This document shows, piece by piece, positions 16,365 through 24,841 of a stretch of DNA of 64,000 bases (within the stretch, counting starts at the first letter, position 1; every line of letters begins with the position of its first letter). The DNA comes from CAYRYU01 sp964428355 (lineage in GTDB: Bacteria > Muiribacteriota > Ozemobacteria > Ozemobacterales > Ozemobacteraceae): positions 1 to 64,000 of the forward strand of contig CAYRYU010000022.1 of the NCBI GenBank assembly GCA_964428355.1, in the 5' to 3' direction. Both the position numbers and the translations under genes were made by a program. The notes below the pieces were generated by a model. The model worked only from the letters and a program-made list of their open reading frames with translations, did not search any database and was not told where the DNA came from.

Positions 16365-17507
16365 TCAATTTCCCAAAACATCGTCCAGATTTCCCCCCGG
16401 GCTCGCGGTATCGCCCCCAGAAACGGGAACCGCGGTATGGTTTTGCCCACCCGCAGGCTCCCCGGCGGTAGTGTCCGTCACGACGCTCTCCCCGGGCGTT
16501 TCATCCGGAGTGGGTGGAGTGCCACTGGCCACAGGGGAGGTCTTTTCCGTCGCGGTTTCCGTGACAAGAACGGGTTTGCCGGCAAGACGGCCTTCCCTGA
16601 TCTCGAGGCGGCTTCCCTGCATCCAGACGAAAGTTGGCCCCGGAGGGGAAACCGGTTCGATTTCGACCTGTCCATCAACGAGTTCAATCGCCCCCTCCCT
16701 TTCCGTCAGGTCGAACTTGATGAGAGTTCCCCGGATCGCGAGAAAGGCCCCTGGAACGACGATCTTCAACGGCCCTGGCCCTTTCCGGAAATGCCCCCGG
16801 AACGTCCCGGACATGACCTGGAAGCCCTCGGAAGTTATCCGAAGGCGGCATTTCCCGTCGAGGGTGGCAAACGAACCACCCTTGAACTCCATATTCGCCC
16901 TGGATTTCCCACCCGACAGGATCAGTTCGTCTCCCACGTGGGACTCTCGGAAGATTGGGGATACAGGGACTTCCCCCCCCGCCCCGATGAACCTCCCACC
17001 TGAGCCTGAAATTGCCCCCACAATCATTACCTGCGTGGGCTGACCTCTTTTCGGTTCCTCATTCGCCCGATCCGGTTTTCGGGACTCAGGGTTGAGGACG
17101 GAAAAGAAAAAGAAAACAATCCCCAGTCCCCCCGCAAGCACGAGGGGCCAGGAAAATCTCAGGAACCGCCCTGTCGGGGAATCCTGGGAAGGGGGGGGCC
17201 CGGAACGCTCACATGCGGGAACCGCAGGAGAGGGGGTCCCGGAACGCTCACATGCGGGAACCGCAAGAGAGGGGTCCACCCGATCGCCAAGGTTGGGCAA
17301 CCTGTCGGTGATTCGTTTCCAGGACCGCTCCAAACTTCGTTCCGAAGCGGTCCACCCCCCGACCTCCAGTTGGACTGCCCTGGCGGCGGCAAGGGCACCC
17401 TCACAGGCAGGGCAGGATCGGCAATGGTCGAGGAGGTTTTGGGGAAGTCGGGCACAGTCACACTGCTTGTCCGCCTCAAGCCATCCTTCAAACATCGTGC
17501 ACGGCAT
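16365..17507 (-). CDS. FecR-domain membrane protein, probable anti-sigma factor
   Basis: The start at 17507 has a perfect AAAGGAGGTGA upstream and overlaps the sigma factor end by 20 bases. The cytoplasmic N-terminus holds HCRSCPAC (about residues 28-35), a zinc-finger-like anti-sigma motif. A linker with two AVPACERSG repeats follows, then one transmembrane helix (WPLVLAGGLGIVFFFFSVL, residues 120-139). A periplasmic FecR domain lies at about 150-300 (GDELILSGGKSRANMEF, ... AIRGTLIKFDL). The tail is Thr/Pro/Glu-rich and ends exactly in NLDDVLGN. With the adjoining ECF sigma it forms a classical cell-surface signalling pair, but no TonB receptor is present. Confidence 0.82.
   Translation of the reverse strand: MPCTMFEGWLEADKQCDCARLPQNLLDHCRSCPACEGALAAARAVQLEVGGWTASERSLERSWKRITDRLPNLGDRVDPSLAVPACERSGTPSPAVPACERSGPPPSQDSPTGRFLRFSWPLVLAGGLGIVFFFFSVLNPESRKPDRANEEPKRGQPTQVMIVGAISGSGGRFIGAGGEVPVSPIFRESHVGDELILSGGKSRANMEFKGGSFATLDGKCRLRITSEGFQVMSGTFRGHFRKGPGPLKIVVPGAFLAIRGTLIKFDLTEREGAIELVDGQVEIEPVSPPGPTFVWMQGSRLEIREGRLAGKPVLVTETATEKTSPVASGTPPTPDETPGESVVTDTTAGEPAGGQNHTAVPVSGGDTASPGGNLDDVLGN
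17199..17276 (-). repeat. 39-bp tandem duplication in the FecR-like gene
   Basis: Two copies of a 39-bp unit (plus-strand beginning CCCGGAACGCTCACATGCGG) start at 17199 and 17238 and code for two AVPACERSG-containing linker segments between the cytoplasmic zinc-finger region and the membrane helix. Each copy brings a cysteine. The near identity indicates a recent in-frame duplication. Confidence 0.9.
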
Positions 17508-18066
17508 TCTTGCTCACCTCCTTTCGAAGGCGGGCAAGACCGCGGGAAACCATTTGCCGGGCGTTTTCCTCGCTGTTCCCGGTCATCTCCGCGATCTCCC
17601 CGTAGGAAAGGCGTTCCACCAACCGCAAGAGCAGAACCTCCCTGAAATGGGGAGGAAGGCAACCAAGGAGGTTCAGGGTTCCACCGTCACCTTCGGCGCT
17701 CCTGAACAGTTCTTCCTGATCGGCGACAGGCTGTAGCTTGCCTTCATCAAGGGGGGTGAAGGGAAGGAGTTCCATCCCCCTTTTCCGGAGATCGTTCAGT
17801 GCCCGGTTCCGGCAGATGGAGAAAAGCCAGCCCTGGAAGGTTCCGGGGCCACGATACTGTCCGAGACGGGAAAAAGCCTGCACGAATGCCTCCTGGACAA
17901 GGTCCTCCGCGTCACCTGGGTTCCCAAGAAGGGTGATCGCATACCTTTGAAGCCGGCTTCCGTAGCGGATGAACAACTCACGGGCGGCCAGACGGCTTCC
18001 GGCGGTGATTTCGCGAACCAGGTCATCATCGGATCTTTCCGCAGGTCGTCGTTCGTTCTGGTTCAT
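17488..18066 (-). CDS. ECF-type RNA polymerase sigma factor
   Basis: The 192-residue protein contains region 2 (LQRYAITLLGNPGDAEDLVQ, then FQGWLFSICRNRALNDLRKR) and region 4 (LPPHFREVLLLRLVERLSYGEIAEMTG, then ARQMVSRGLARLR). It lacks regions 1 and 3, as in ECF sigma factors. It precedes and overlaps the FecR-like gene, so regulator and anti-regulator are coupled. The target genes are probably the downstream cluster and perhaps its own promoter (inference). No clear Shine-Dalgarno precedes ATG 18066, suggesting weak translation or a leader effect. Confidence 0.93.
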   Translation of the reverse strand: MNQNERRPAERSDDDLVREITAGSRLAARELFIRYGSRLQRYAITLLGNPGDAEDLVQEAFVQAFSRLGQYRGPGTFQGWLFSICRNRALNDLRKRGMELLPFTPLDEGKLQPVADQEELFRSAEGDGGTLNLLGCLPPHFREVLLLRLVERLSYGEIAEMTGNSEENARQMVSRGLARLRKEVSKNAVHDV

Positions 18067-18169
18067 CGGTGAGGGGGAAACGGGGTTCGGGATGGCTTTC
18101 CCTTTTCATGATAGAACCCGAAGAGCCGCATTTTGTGACAGGATGGCAGAAAAGTTCTTCCGGGGTTCA

Positions 18170-18697
18170 TCAATGCAATCCGAAGGTGAAGCGCTCCAGA
18201 GATGAATAGACTGTCCTGGAGCCTGAAAGACCTATGGAGATCGAGATCGAGAAGCTCTTCTCCCCGCCTTCTTCACACGAGAATTTCCAGTCGTATTCCT
18301 CCCGGAAAAGTGCGCCGAAATCGAAGACACGGGACCTCCCCTGAGAGGAATTTCTCCGGACGATCCCTTTTTCCCAGGAGTAGGCAACGGTCGATGAGAC
18401 CGGGAGCCCGTCGGGGCCAGGTTTCATGACCCTCAGAGCCAGCCCCGCGGGGGAGGTTGCAACCGAAACCGCCGACCGGAAGTCATCACGGAGAGCAGCC
18501 CACATCGAATCCGCGATATGAACCGCCTGACCCTGTTTTTCGAGTTGGGCGTTCTGCCTGGAAGCGGAGAAAAAAAAGCCCCACAGGGCAGTTGCCAGAA
18601 GGGCCGAAACTCCAACCGCAACCATCGCTTCAACCAGGGAGAAACCCTCCCACTTCCCGACCGTGGAGGGCCGGCGACGGTGCAATCCAGTTATCAT
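18170..18697 (-). CDS. prepilin-like protein upstream of the ECF sigma gene
   Basis: KWEG|FSLVEAMVAVGVSALLATAL is a class III signal with Gly at -1 and Glu5. The start is uncertain: ATG 18697 gives an 18-residue leader, ATG 18739 a longer one, and neither has a clear ribosome site. The 175-residue product has a C-terminal domain with a RVFDFGALF string. The prepilin at 12494-12895 has NVVFDFTGLLGG at a similar place, so the two are probably paralogues. It ends 103 bases before the sigma gene on the same strand and may belong to the same transcript. Confidence 0.8.
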   Translation of the reverse strand: MITGLHRRRPSTVGKWEGFSLVEAMVAVGVSALLATALWGFFFSASRQNAQLEKQGQAVHIADSMWAALRDDFRSAVSVATSPAGLALRVMKPGPDGLPVSSTVAYSWEKGIVRRNSSQGRSRVFDFGALFREEYDWKFSCEEGGEKSFSISISIGLSGSRTVYSSLERFTFGLH

Positions 18698-18805
18698 TTG
18701 CGGATCCCGGGTTTTTCTGCCGGACGGGGAAAATCTCATCAAGCCGGTATTTTCCCAGAAATCGCCCTTTCACGCAACCAACGGGGATTCCCAAAAGCGC
18801 CGGGG

Positions 18806-18838
18806 AGAAAATGAAAGACGCGCCATTCAGCGCGTCTT
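18806..18838 (-). terminator. intrinsic terminator of the flagellin gene
   Basis: AAGACGCGC (18815-18823) and GCGCGTCTT (18830-18838) form a perfect 9-bp stem with a 6-base loop. Read on the minus strand it is followed by TTTCATTTTC and lies about 33 bases past the flagellin stop, so the flagellin is transcribed alone. Confidence 0.8.
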
Positions 18839-18870
18839 GTTCACCTTGCCGGGAGCGCTTTGAAAAAGCC

Positions 18871-19659
18871 TCAGCTGAGAAGCTCGAGGACACGGGTCCG
18901 TTGGGAATCGTTCACCTGGAAAACTTTGACCGCCAACCGGGTCTGGATCTGACTGGTGGTGAGATTGACCATTTCGGAGGCCATGTCGAGGTCGGAAATC
19001 CGCGAAAGGGAACCCAAAGTATTGAGCCATTCATTGTTGAGACTGGAAATCTGCGAGATGATGCCGTTCACGTTGGCTCCGATGGTAGACCGTTGCGAGG
19101 TGACGGAATCGGAAGCGGAATCGGAAATTGCGAGAGCGGAGGAAGCTCCCGCCTGGGTCGTTACGTCGATCTTGTCCAGGCCGAGAGCATCGGAGGTCAT
19201 GGACCGGATCGAAAACTCGTCGCCGCTCTGCAGGGTAGCCTTGAAAGAGCCATCCAGCAGTTTCATCGTGTTGTATTCGGTATTGTTGGCAATCTGGTCG
19301 ATGCCGGTTCTCAATTGGGATATCTCACCCTGGATGGACTCCCGGTCTGAATCAGTCAAGGTTCCGTTCGCGGCCTGGACCGACAGTTCCCTTATCCGTC
19401 CGATGGAATCGTTGAGTGTTTGCAGGGCACCGTCAGCCACCTGCATCAGAGAAATCTCATCCTGGCTGTTTCTCGATTGCTGGGCGACCTCCCTGGAAAG
19501 GGCTTCGAGAGTCATCGACATCGAGAGTGCGGCGGGATCAACGGATGCACTGACCAGCCTTTTGGCCGCAGCCAGCTTGGTGACTGAACTTTCAGTCTTG
19601 GTCAGGGCTTCGCTCAACCGGGTGTTGATAAACAAGGAACTGGATTTGTCGACCATCAT
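18871..19659 (-). CDS. fliC: flagellin, short form
   Basis: The 262-residue protein has the conserved flagellin N-terminal helix (SSLFINTRLSEALTKTESSV...RLVSASVDPAALSMS), the D1 segment GALQTLNDSIGRIRELSVQAANGTLTDSDR, and the C-terminal helices ending SQRTRVLELL. Only about 70 residues separate the two conserved halves, so the variable outer D2/D3 domains are absent. ATG 19659 is chosen because GTGAGGTG lies six bases upstream; a GTG at 19668 is possible. It has its own sigma-70-like promoter and terminator. No other flagellar gene is in the window, so filament assembly depends on distant loci. Confidence 0.93.
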   Translation of the reverse strand: MMVDKSSSLFINTRLSEALTKTESSVTKLAAAKRLVSASVDPAALSMSMTLEALSREVAQQSRNSQDEISLMQVADGALQTLNDSIGRIRELSVQAANGTLTDSDRESIQGEISQLRTGIDQIANNTEYNTMKLLDGSFKATLQSGDEFSIRSMTSDALGLDKIDVTTQAGASSALAISDSASDSVTSQRSTIGANVNGIISQISSLNNEWLNTLGSLSRISDLDMASEMVNLTTSQIQTRLAVKVFQVNDSQRTRVLELLS

Positions 19660-19683
19660 TACCAGCACCTCACTCTATAACTA

Positions 19684-19711
19684 AATATAACTATTTTGGG
19701 AATCTTGTCCA
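19684..19711 (-). promoter_or_regulatory. sigma-70-type promoter of the flagellin gene
   Basis: On the minus strand TGGACA (19711-19706) and TATATT (19689-19684) are separated by 16 bases. Each matches five of six consensus positions. The expected start is about 18 bases before ATG 19659. The motif does not fit the sigma-28 consensus that usually drives late flagellin genes. Confidence 0.65.
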
Positions 19712-19794
19712 ATCTGTGGGGGAAAGGAAACGGACCGGGTCTTTCGGTACCCCGAACTCGAGGTTGAGGGGACTTCGTTTCCATCAGGATACGG

Positions 19795-20139
19795 TCAAAA
19801 GGATTTCAGGGCCGCCGCTTCGTCGGGAAAAGCTTTTCCGATTTTGAGCAAACCAACCATCTTGAAAACCCCGAGGGTCAGTTCGTTCAAGCCGACGAAA
19901 GCCAGCTTGCCGTTCTTTTCGTCAACCACGATCTCGGTCAACTCGATGATCTGGGCGATTCCCTGGCTGTTGATGACCGGGGAACCCGTGAAATTCAGGA
20001 TGAAATTCTGAACTCCCTTAGGAAAGGCATCCTCGACCGCCTTTCGGACCGCGCCTCCACCGCTTTCATCAAGGTAACCGGAGGAACGGATGATGCACAC
20101 GTTTCCGTTGAGGGTTGTTTGACAGGAAAAGGCTGACAT
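19795..20139 (-). CDS. STAS domain protein (anti-anti-sigma factor type)
   Basis: A 114-residue single STAS domain begins at ATG 20139. The phosphorylation-loop sequence SPVINSQGIAQIIEL carries the serine in the N-S-x-G context typical of SpoIIAA/RsbV antagonists, preceded by the beta strand VQNFILNF. Such proteins bind or release anti-sigma or partner kinases by a partner-switch. No RsbW-type kinase or PP2C phosphatase is adjacent. It lies 135 bases upstream of the flagellin on the same strand, with a promoter between. No good ribosome site is seen. Confidence 0.85.
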   Translation of the reverse strand: MSAFSCQTTLNGNVCIIRSSGYLDESGGGAVRKAVEDAFPKGVQNFILNFTGSPVINSQGIAQIIELTEIVVDEKNGKLAFVGLNELTLGVFKMVGLLKIGKAFPDEAAALKSF

Positions 20140-20216
20140 GAGGGAATCATAATCGAAGAAGGCGGGAAAGTCAACCCGGCAAGCCGTCAAAGCGCCCGCG
20201 GTTGCGGCTTTCGAAG

Positions 20217-21233
20217 ATGACCCTGACGTTGACACGTGCCGATGAAGGGGATACACTCCAGCAGCAGGTGATCGATGACATGCACGGGGAAAAGGCCCGC
20301 AAGGAGTATCTGGGACGGATCAACGCCGTAATCGATTACGTCCGGGAGAACCTGGAAGAAGAGTTGTCGGTGGAAAACCTCGCGGAGGTGGCGGGATTTT
20401 CCCCATTCCATTTCCACAGGATCTTTTCCGCAATGGTGGGGGAAACCCTGAAAGGCTTCGTAAGACGGATCCGGCTGGAAAAGGCGGCGACACTTCTGCT
20501 GAATCAGACGGACCGGTCCCTGACGGATATCGCCCTTTCGGTGGGTTTTTCCTCCTCCTCGACCTTCACCCGGGCCTTTCAGCAGTTTGCCGGGACCTCG
20601 CCTGGGGATTTCCGGCGATCGGGGGGAAGGACCAGCAAGCTGGGCAAACCGGAAAGCAATTCCGGCAAAGCGGACAGCAAGAACGGGAAAGCGCTCCTGG
20701 GTTCCGAAAGCTATCATCTTGTCGGAGTATCCCAAACAACTTTTGAAAGGAGCTTTTCCATGAAAGTCAGCGTCCAGATCGTTCCGTCCAAACGTGTGGC
20801 CTATGTCCGACATGTCGGTTATGGGAACACCTCGGGCATCAAGAATGCTTTCGACCGGATCTGCAAATGGGGAAACGCCCGAGGACTTTTCGGCCCCAAG
20901 ACCGAGGTTTTGGGAATCTGCAACGACAATCCCCACATCACCCCTCATGAGAAGTGGAGGTATGATGCGGCCATCACGGTCGGGGACGACGTAAAACCTC
21001 AAGGCGAGGTCGGAGTGACGACGATCCCCGAGGGGAAATACGCGATCTGCCATTTCGAGGGAAAGATCTCGGAGATAGGGCGTGCATGGGCAGAGTTCAT
21101 GAACGATTGGCTTCCCCAGAGCGGCTTCCAGTCTGATGACCGGCCTTGTTTCGAGAACTATCTCAACGACGGGAACGAGGATCCCCGCGGGATCTTCATC
21201 GTCGACCTGTACGAGCCTGTCCGCCCTTTGTAG
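20217..21233 (+). CDS. AraC-family regulator with GyrI-like effector domain
   Basis: Two AraC helix-turn-helix motifs occupy about residues 25-125 (LSVENLAEVAGFSPFHFHRIF and LTDIALSVGFSSSSTFTRAF). The last roughly 155 residues form a GyrI/SoxS-Rob-type small-molecule-binding domain (VQIVPSKRVAYVRHVGYGNTSG...EKWRYDAAITVG). This order is that of Rob-like multidrug sensors. ATG 20217 is a tentative start; ATG 20280 is also possible. It is divergent from the STAS gene with 77 bases between them. No drug-efflux target is adjacent. Confidence 0.9.
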   Translation: MTLTLTRADEGDTLQQQVIDDMHGEKARKEYLGRINAVIDYVRENLEEELSVENLAEVAGFSPFHFHRIFSAMVGETLKGFVRRIRLEKAATLLLNQTDRSLTDIALSVGFSSSSTFTRAFQQFAGTSPGDFRRSGGRTSKLGKPESNSGKADSKNGKALLGSESYHLVGVSQTTFERSFSMKVSVQIVPSKRVAYVRHVGYGNTSGIKNAFDRICKWGNARGLFGPKTEVLGICNDNPHITPHEKWRYDAAITVGDDVKPQGEVGVTTIPEGKYAICHFEGKISEIGRAWAEFMNDWLPQSGFQSDDRPCFENYLNDGNEDPRGIFIVDLYEPVRPL

Positions 21234-21251
21234 AAGGCGAAACGAACCCCT

Positions 21252-23621
21252 TCAATAGGACATAATCAGTTCGGCGATGGTGGTATTCCGGTCCTTCGAA
21301 AGAGGCTTGACCTGCCCGCGGAAAGTGGCCCCGCGCTCGTAGGGCTTGACCGGCACTGTGCGCAGATTCACGCTATAGCGCTCGGGAGGGTTCCCGTCGA
21401 CGATCACGAGGATGATCTTTCCGCTTGGATCGACCGCGATCACCGTCCCCTCGATGTTTTGCGGAGTGCTGTCGAGGGGTTTGGTGGTCGCGGGAGGTTT
21501 TTCTGCCGGTGGCTTGGTTCCGGTGGCGGGGCCGGGAGCGGAGGGGGCCAGGAACAGGAACCAGATCAGCATGGTGAGGACGCCGCCGACACCAAAAGCG
21601 AGAACTGCGAACTTGACCAGGGAGGGGTCGACCCCCTCCCCTTCAGATTCGGTCTTCTTCTGACGCATCTTCTGGATATTTTTCAGGGCATAGTTCGGCT
21701 GGGCGGACTTCTCACGTGCGACCTCGGCGTCAATGCGCTTCTGAAGGTCTTCGAGCAGGTCGGCTACGTTCTTGAACTTGGTTTTTTCATCCTGGATGAG
21801 GGATTTTCCCGAATCCTTGCAGAAGTTCTCTATCAGATCCCTTTTTGCGCCCTGGGAGGACTGGAAAACCCTGTAACAATGCAGAATAATGTCCTCGTCG
21901 AGATGGGGTTTGAAGATCAGGCAGATGTGACGGAGGTTTTCCGGATCCTGCTCACGCTGAAGCGCACCCAGAAGGGTTTCGCGCACCGACGGGAAATCGA
22001 AGTGCCCGGCACTGAAGATGGCGAGGTTCCTCTGCTTGGGCTGGACCGAGAAGAGCATCTTTTCGACGAGGGAAAGGGCGGAACGCTTGTCGAACAAAGC
22101 AAATGCGCGAACCGCCGCCGCCCTGACGTCATCCGAGACGTTCTGGATCAGCTTTGGAAGGTAGGGAACAAGGACTTCCGGATCGAGGGCCTGAAGAGCT
22201 TCGATTGCGGCCGACAGGATCGCGGGATCAGAGTCGGAAAGATGGGGTTCGAGATACTCGGCGTCGCCCTTTTCCCCTACCCGACCCAGGGAGCGGACGA
22301 GAAGGATCTTCTCCTCGGCGGAAACGGAGCCCAGAAACTCCTTGATCTTCGGACGGATCGATTTGAGGGAAGCGGCGGTGAGGTTCGAAAAGGCAGCCGC
22401 TCTCTCCGCGGGACCAAGGGTGGAAAAATCGATCTCCTGCGTTTTGGCTTCCACGGGCTTCACGGGGGGAGCCTTCCCCTGGCTTTCGATCACGGCCTTG
22501 ACCTGGGGATCGGTTTCCTCTGACAGGTGGCGGCCCAGAACGGCCTGGGCATCGGTAAACCCGAGGCGGGCGAAGTCCGCAAGGCGAAGGGCGGCGGCCT
22601 TGCGCGTATTCGCATCGCTGGAGCTGAGGGCAAGTTCGAGTCGTTCGATCAGTTGCAGGGCTTTCCTGCGCTGATAGACCTCTTCGAGGTCTATCGTCAT
22701 TTCCTCCGGGGTCTTCTTGACCAGGCCCGCCTGGTAGAGAGAACGAACCACCCCGGAAAGGATCTCGTCGATCAACCTGCGCTTTTCCCCCCGGCTGGCT
22801 TCCTTGGCTTCCAGAAGCCGTATCGGTTCGTCGGGCGTGGGGTTCGCCCGGAAAATGAACCCCGCGCGCTGCAGCATCACGGGGTCGTCCTCGATACCGA
22901 GGAACTTGATCATCAAAGGTTCTATATCATTGAAGGGGAAGAAAAAGGCGTGAAACAACGCCGCCTGACGGTCGCTGGGGTCGTCGGAAAAAAGCATGGC
23001 TTCGAAATGGCGGAGGGCTTCCTTTGGATCCCAGCGGTAGAGGAGGCGGACCGCGCGAGACCGGATTCCGTGAATCGGGTTAACGAGCAGGGGAACGATG
23101 AGCCCCTTCAGGGAATCCGGGCTGAGCTTTTCGAGGGTTTCAACGGCGGCGGCGAGCACCCTCGGGTCGTGATGGCGACAAAGGGACTCGATCGAGGCAA
23201 TATCCTCGAATGAGCCGTGCTTTCTGAAGAGCTTCAGAACCGAGGGAAGGACCCGGCTGGAGAGCTCGGTCCAGTTGATTTCCCGGAGGGCCATCGCAAC
23301 GAGCGGGGCCTGGGATTTGGGAACAGCCTCGAGGAGGAGGACCAGCGAAAGGTCGTCGCGATTCGGGTTCTTGAGGAGCTCCTCGACCTCGGCAACCTTG
23401 AAGGATTGCTCCCCGTCCTTTCCCATTTGGCGCTCGATCCGGGCCAGGATCTTCCGCATATGGAACCGGGTATCGGGATCGGGTTCCCCGTTCATCAGTT
23501 CCTTGAACTTCCCCAGCTGCTCTTCGGTCCAATCGAGGTCTTCGATCCGGGAAAGGACGGAAAACCTGATCGAAAGATCAGGGGATCGGATGTCGTCGAA
23601 GAGGGTTTTTACAAGATCCAT
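21252..23621 (-). CDS. HEAT-repeat protein with one C-terminal membrane helix
   Basis: The 789-residue protein is mostly helical HEAT-type repeats (for example YLEPHLSDSDPAILSAAIEAL, LIQNVSDDVRAAAVRAFAL). A transmembrane helix follows at about residues 690-710 (FAVLAFGVGGVLTMLIWFLFL). A Pro/Ala/Lys linker and a short C-terminal beta domain (GTVIAVDPSGKIILVIVDG) of OB-like appearance lie beyond it. The HEAT part should be cytoplasmic and the tail periplasmic. It is the last gene of a minus-strand run with TPR and YbjN-like genes, seven bases after the preceding stop. Function unknown; probably an assembly scaffold. Confidence 0.8.
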   Translation of the reverse strand: MDLVKTLFDDIRSPDLSIRFSVLSRIEDLDWTEEQLGKFKELMNGEPDPDTRFHMRKILARIERQMGKDGEQSFKVAEVEELLKNPNRDDLSLVLLLEAVPKSQAPLVAMALREINWTELSSRVLPSVLKLFRKHGSFEDIASIESLCRHHDPRVLAAAVETLEKLSPDSLKGLIVPLLVNPIHGIRSRAVRLLYRWDPKEALRHFEAMLFSDDPSDRQAALFHAFFFPFNDIEPLMIKFLGIEDDPVMLQRAGFIFRANPTPDEPIRLLEAKEASRGEKRRLIDEILSGVVRSLYQAGLVKKTPEEMTIDLEEVYQRRKALQLIERLELALSSSDANTRKAAALRLADFARLGFTDAQAVLGRHLSEETDPQVKAVIESQGKAPPVKPVEAKTQEIDFSTLGPAERAAAFSNLTAASLKSIRPKIKEFLGSVSAEEKILLVRSLGRVGEKGDAEYLEPHLSDSDPAILSAAIEALQALDPEVLVPYLPKLIQNVSDDVRAAAVRAFALFDKRSALSLVEKMLFSVQPKQRNLAIFSAGHFDFPSVRETLLGALQREQDPENLRHICLIFKPHLDEDIILHCYRVFQSSQGAKRDLIENFCKDSGKSLIQDEKTKFKNVADLLEDLQKRIDAEVAREKSAQPNYALKNIQKMRQKKTESEGEGVDPSLVKFAVLAFGVGGVLTMLIWFLFLAPSAPGPATGTKPPAEKPPATTKPLDSTPQNIEGTVIAVDPSGKIILVIVDGNPPERYSVNLRTVPVKPYERGATFRGQVKPLSKDRNTTIAELIMSY

Positions 23622-23628
23622 TCGAGGT

Positions 23629-24732
23629 TCACTTCTTCAGGAAGTTGTATTCCTCCTCGAGAAGGGAAAAGGAGGGTTTGAGATCCAGGGCCAGGCGGAA
23701 CATCTCCCGCGCCGTCGTCTTGTCCCCGCGGTCGAGCGTCACTAGGCCGAGGTTTCTCAGGATATACCGCTGGACGGGGCGCTTCCGGTCGGAATAGAAG
23801 GCATTCTTCAGCGTCTGTTCCGCCATCTTCCGGTCGCCCTTTCCCCACCAGGACAATCCCTCGAGGTTGCGGCCCGCAAGGGCGAGATCGCGGAGGAAAC
23901 CGTCCCTTACATCCTTCAGCTCCGCCCCGAGGCGTTCGAGAAGGCTGACCGCGAGCTGGAAATCACCTTTCAGGAAGGCTTCGGTTCCAAGGACATAGAG
24001 GCCCAGAAGGAAATCCTGGCGTTTCTTGCCCAGATCGATTTCCGAGCTTTTGATCGCTTCCGCAAGCTTGGGATCGGTTCGCAGAAGCCCCTGGAGCTTG
24101 TCATACATCTCGACGTCCGTTTGTGCCTGGTGGGGGGTAATCAAGGCATCCCGGTAGTAGACCGTGCCTTTGGTGAACCCCTTGGGTTTCATCCGGTCGT
24201 CGTAATCTATCCACATATCGGAACCCAGGGGATAGAAACCTTCTTCGGGGAAGAGTGCGAACGGGACGTCGGTGAACCCCTCACCCTCGTCGGCCCATCC
24301 TTTCACGGTACGGACCATTCCCTCGGCCTCCGCGGGAAAAGATTCCCTGATGGACTTTTCCAGGGCGCTCTTGGGGACCCGGGTCTTGATGGAACAGACG
24401 ATGGATCCGTTCGGGACCGCTGATTTGGGAGTTACCAGGAAAACCATTGTTTTCGTTTCCCTGGCCCCCAGCCTGGGGATGGTTTTCGAAACGGCGTCCG
24501 CTGTCCATTCATGGGGTAGAAGAAGGCTGACGACGATCTTGTCGAGTTCTCCGACCGTGGCACTGACGGTCACCTTGACCTCGAGGGGTATCTGGAGCCT
24601 GGGAGGAGCGGCGAGAGCCGCAGAAAGGCGGTACCAGGCAGGAATATTCGGGGTTTTCGCCTCCGAAGACGGGAAGGAAAAAACCGACATCAGAAACACG
24701 AACGGCAGAACGAGGGACGATCTTGGCTTCAT
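23629..24732 (-). CDS. exported protein with C-terminal TPR-like repeats
   Basis: A signal peptide (LVLPFVFLMSVFSFPSSEA) precedes a beta-rich region at about residues 45-130 (LEVKVTVSATVGELDKIVVSLLLP) that resembles an adhesin/Ig-like fold. A middle region follows, then helices at about 270-365 with TPR character (NLEGLSWWGKGDRKMAEQTL, LGLVTLDRGDKTTAREMF). It lies 110 bases downstream of the YbjN-like gene and seven bases before the HEAT gene. No enzyme motif seen. A periplasmic partner for the HEAT protein tail is a reasonable inference. Confidence 0.7.
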   Translation of the reverse strand: MKPRSSLVLPFVFLMSVFSFPSSEAKTPNIPAWYRLSAALAAPPRLQIPLEVKVTVSATVGELDKIVVSLLLPHEWTADAVSKTIPRLGARETKTMVFLVTPKSAVPNGSIVCSIKTRVPKSALEKSIRESFPAEAEGMVRTVKGWADEGEGFTDVPFALFPEEGFYPLGSDMWIDYDDRMKPKGFTKGTVYYRDALITPHQAQTDVEMYDKLQGLLRTDPKLAEAIKSSEIDLGKKRQDFLLGLYVLGTEAFLKGDFQLAVSLLERLGAELKDVRDGFLRDLALAGRNLEGLSWWGKGDRKMAEQTLKNAFYSDRKRPVQRYILRNLGLVTLDRGDKTTAREMFRLALDLKPSFSLLEEEYNFLKK

Positions 24733-24841
24733 ATGGCTTCCTCGCCTGGAATCAAGATTGGCCCGGTTTGCGGAGCGGACCCGGGACTCTCACAATTTAT
24801 CAGGGATTCCCCGCCGGAGTAAAGGGATTTTTCCCCGGCCC

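Noticed and set aside
18067..18169. ECF-type autoregulatory promoter before the sigma gene
   Set aside because: A GGAAGAAC string exists, but no GTC box at the proper distance was found.
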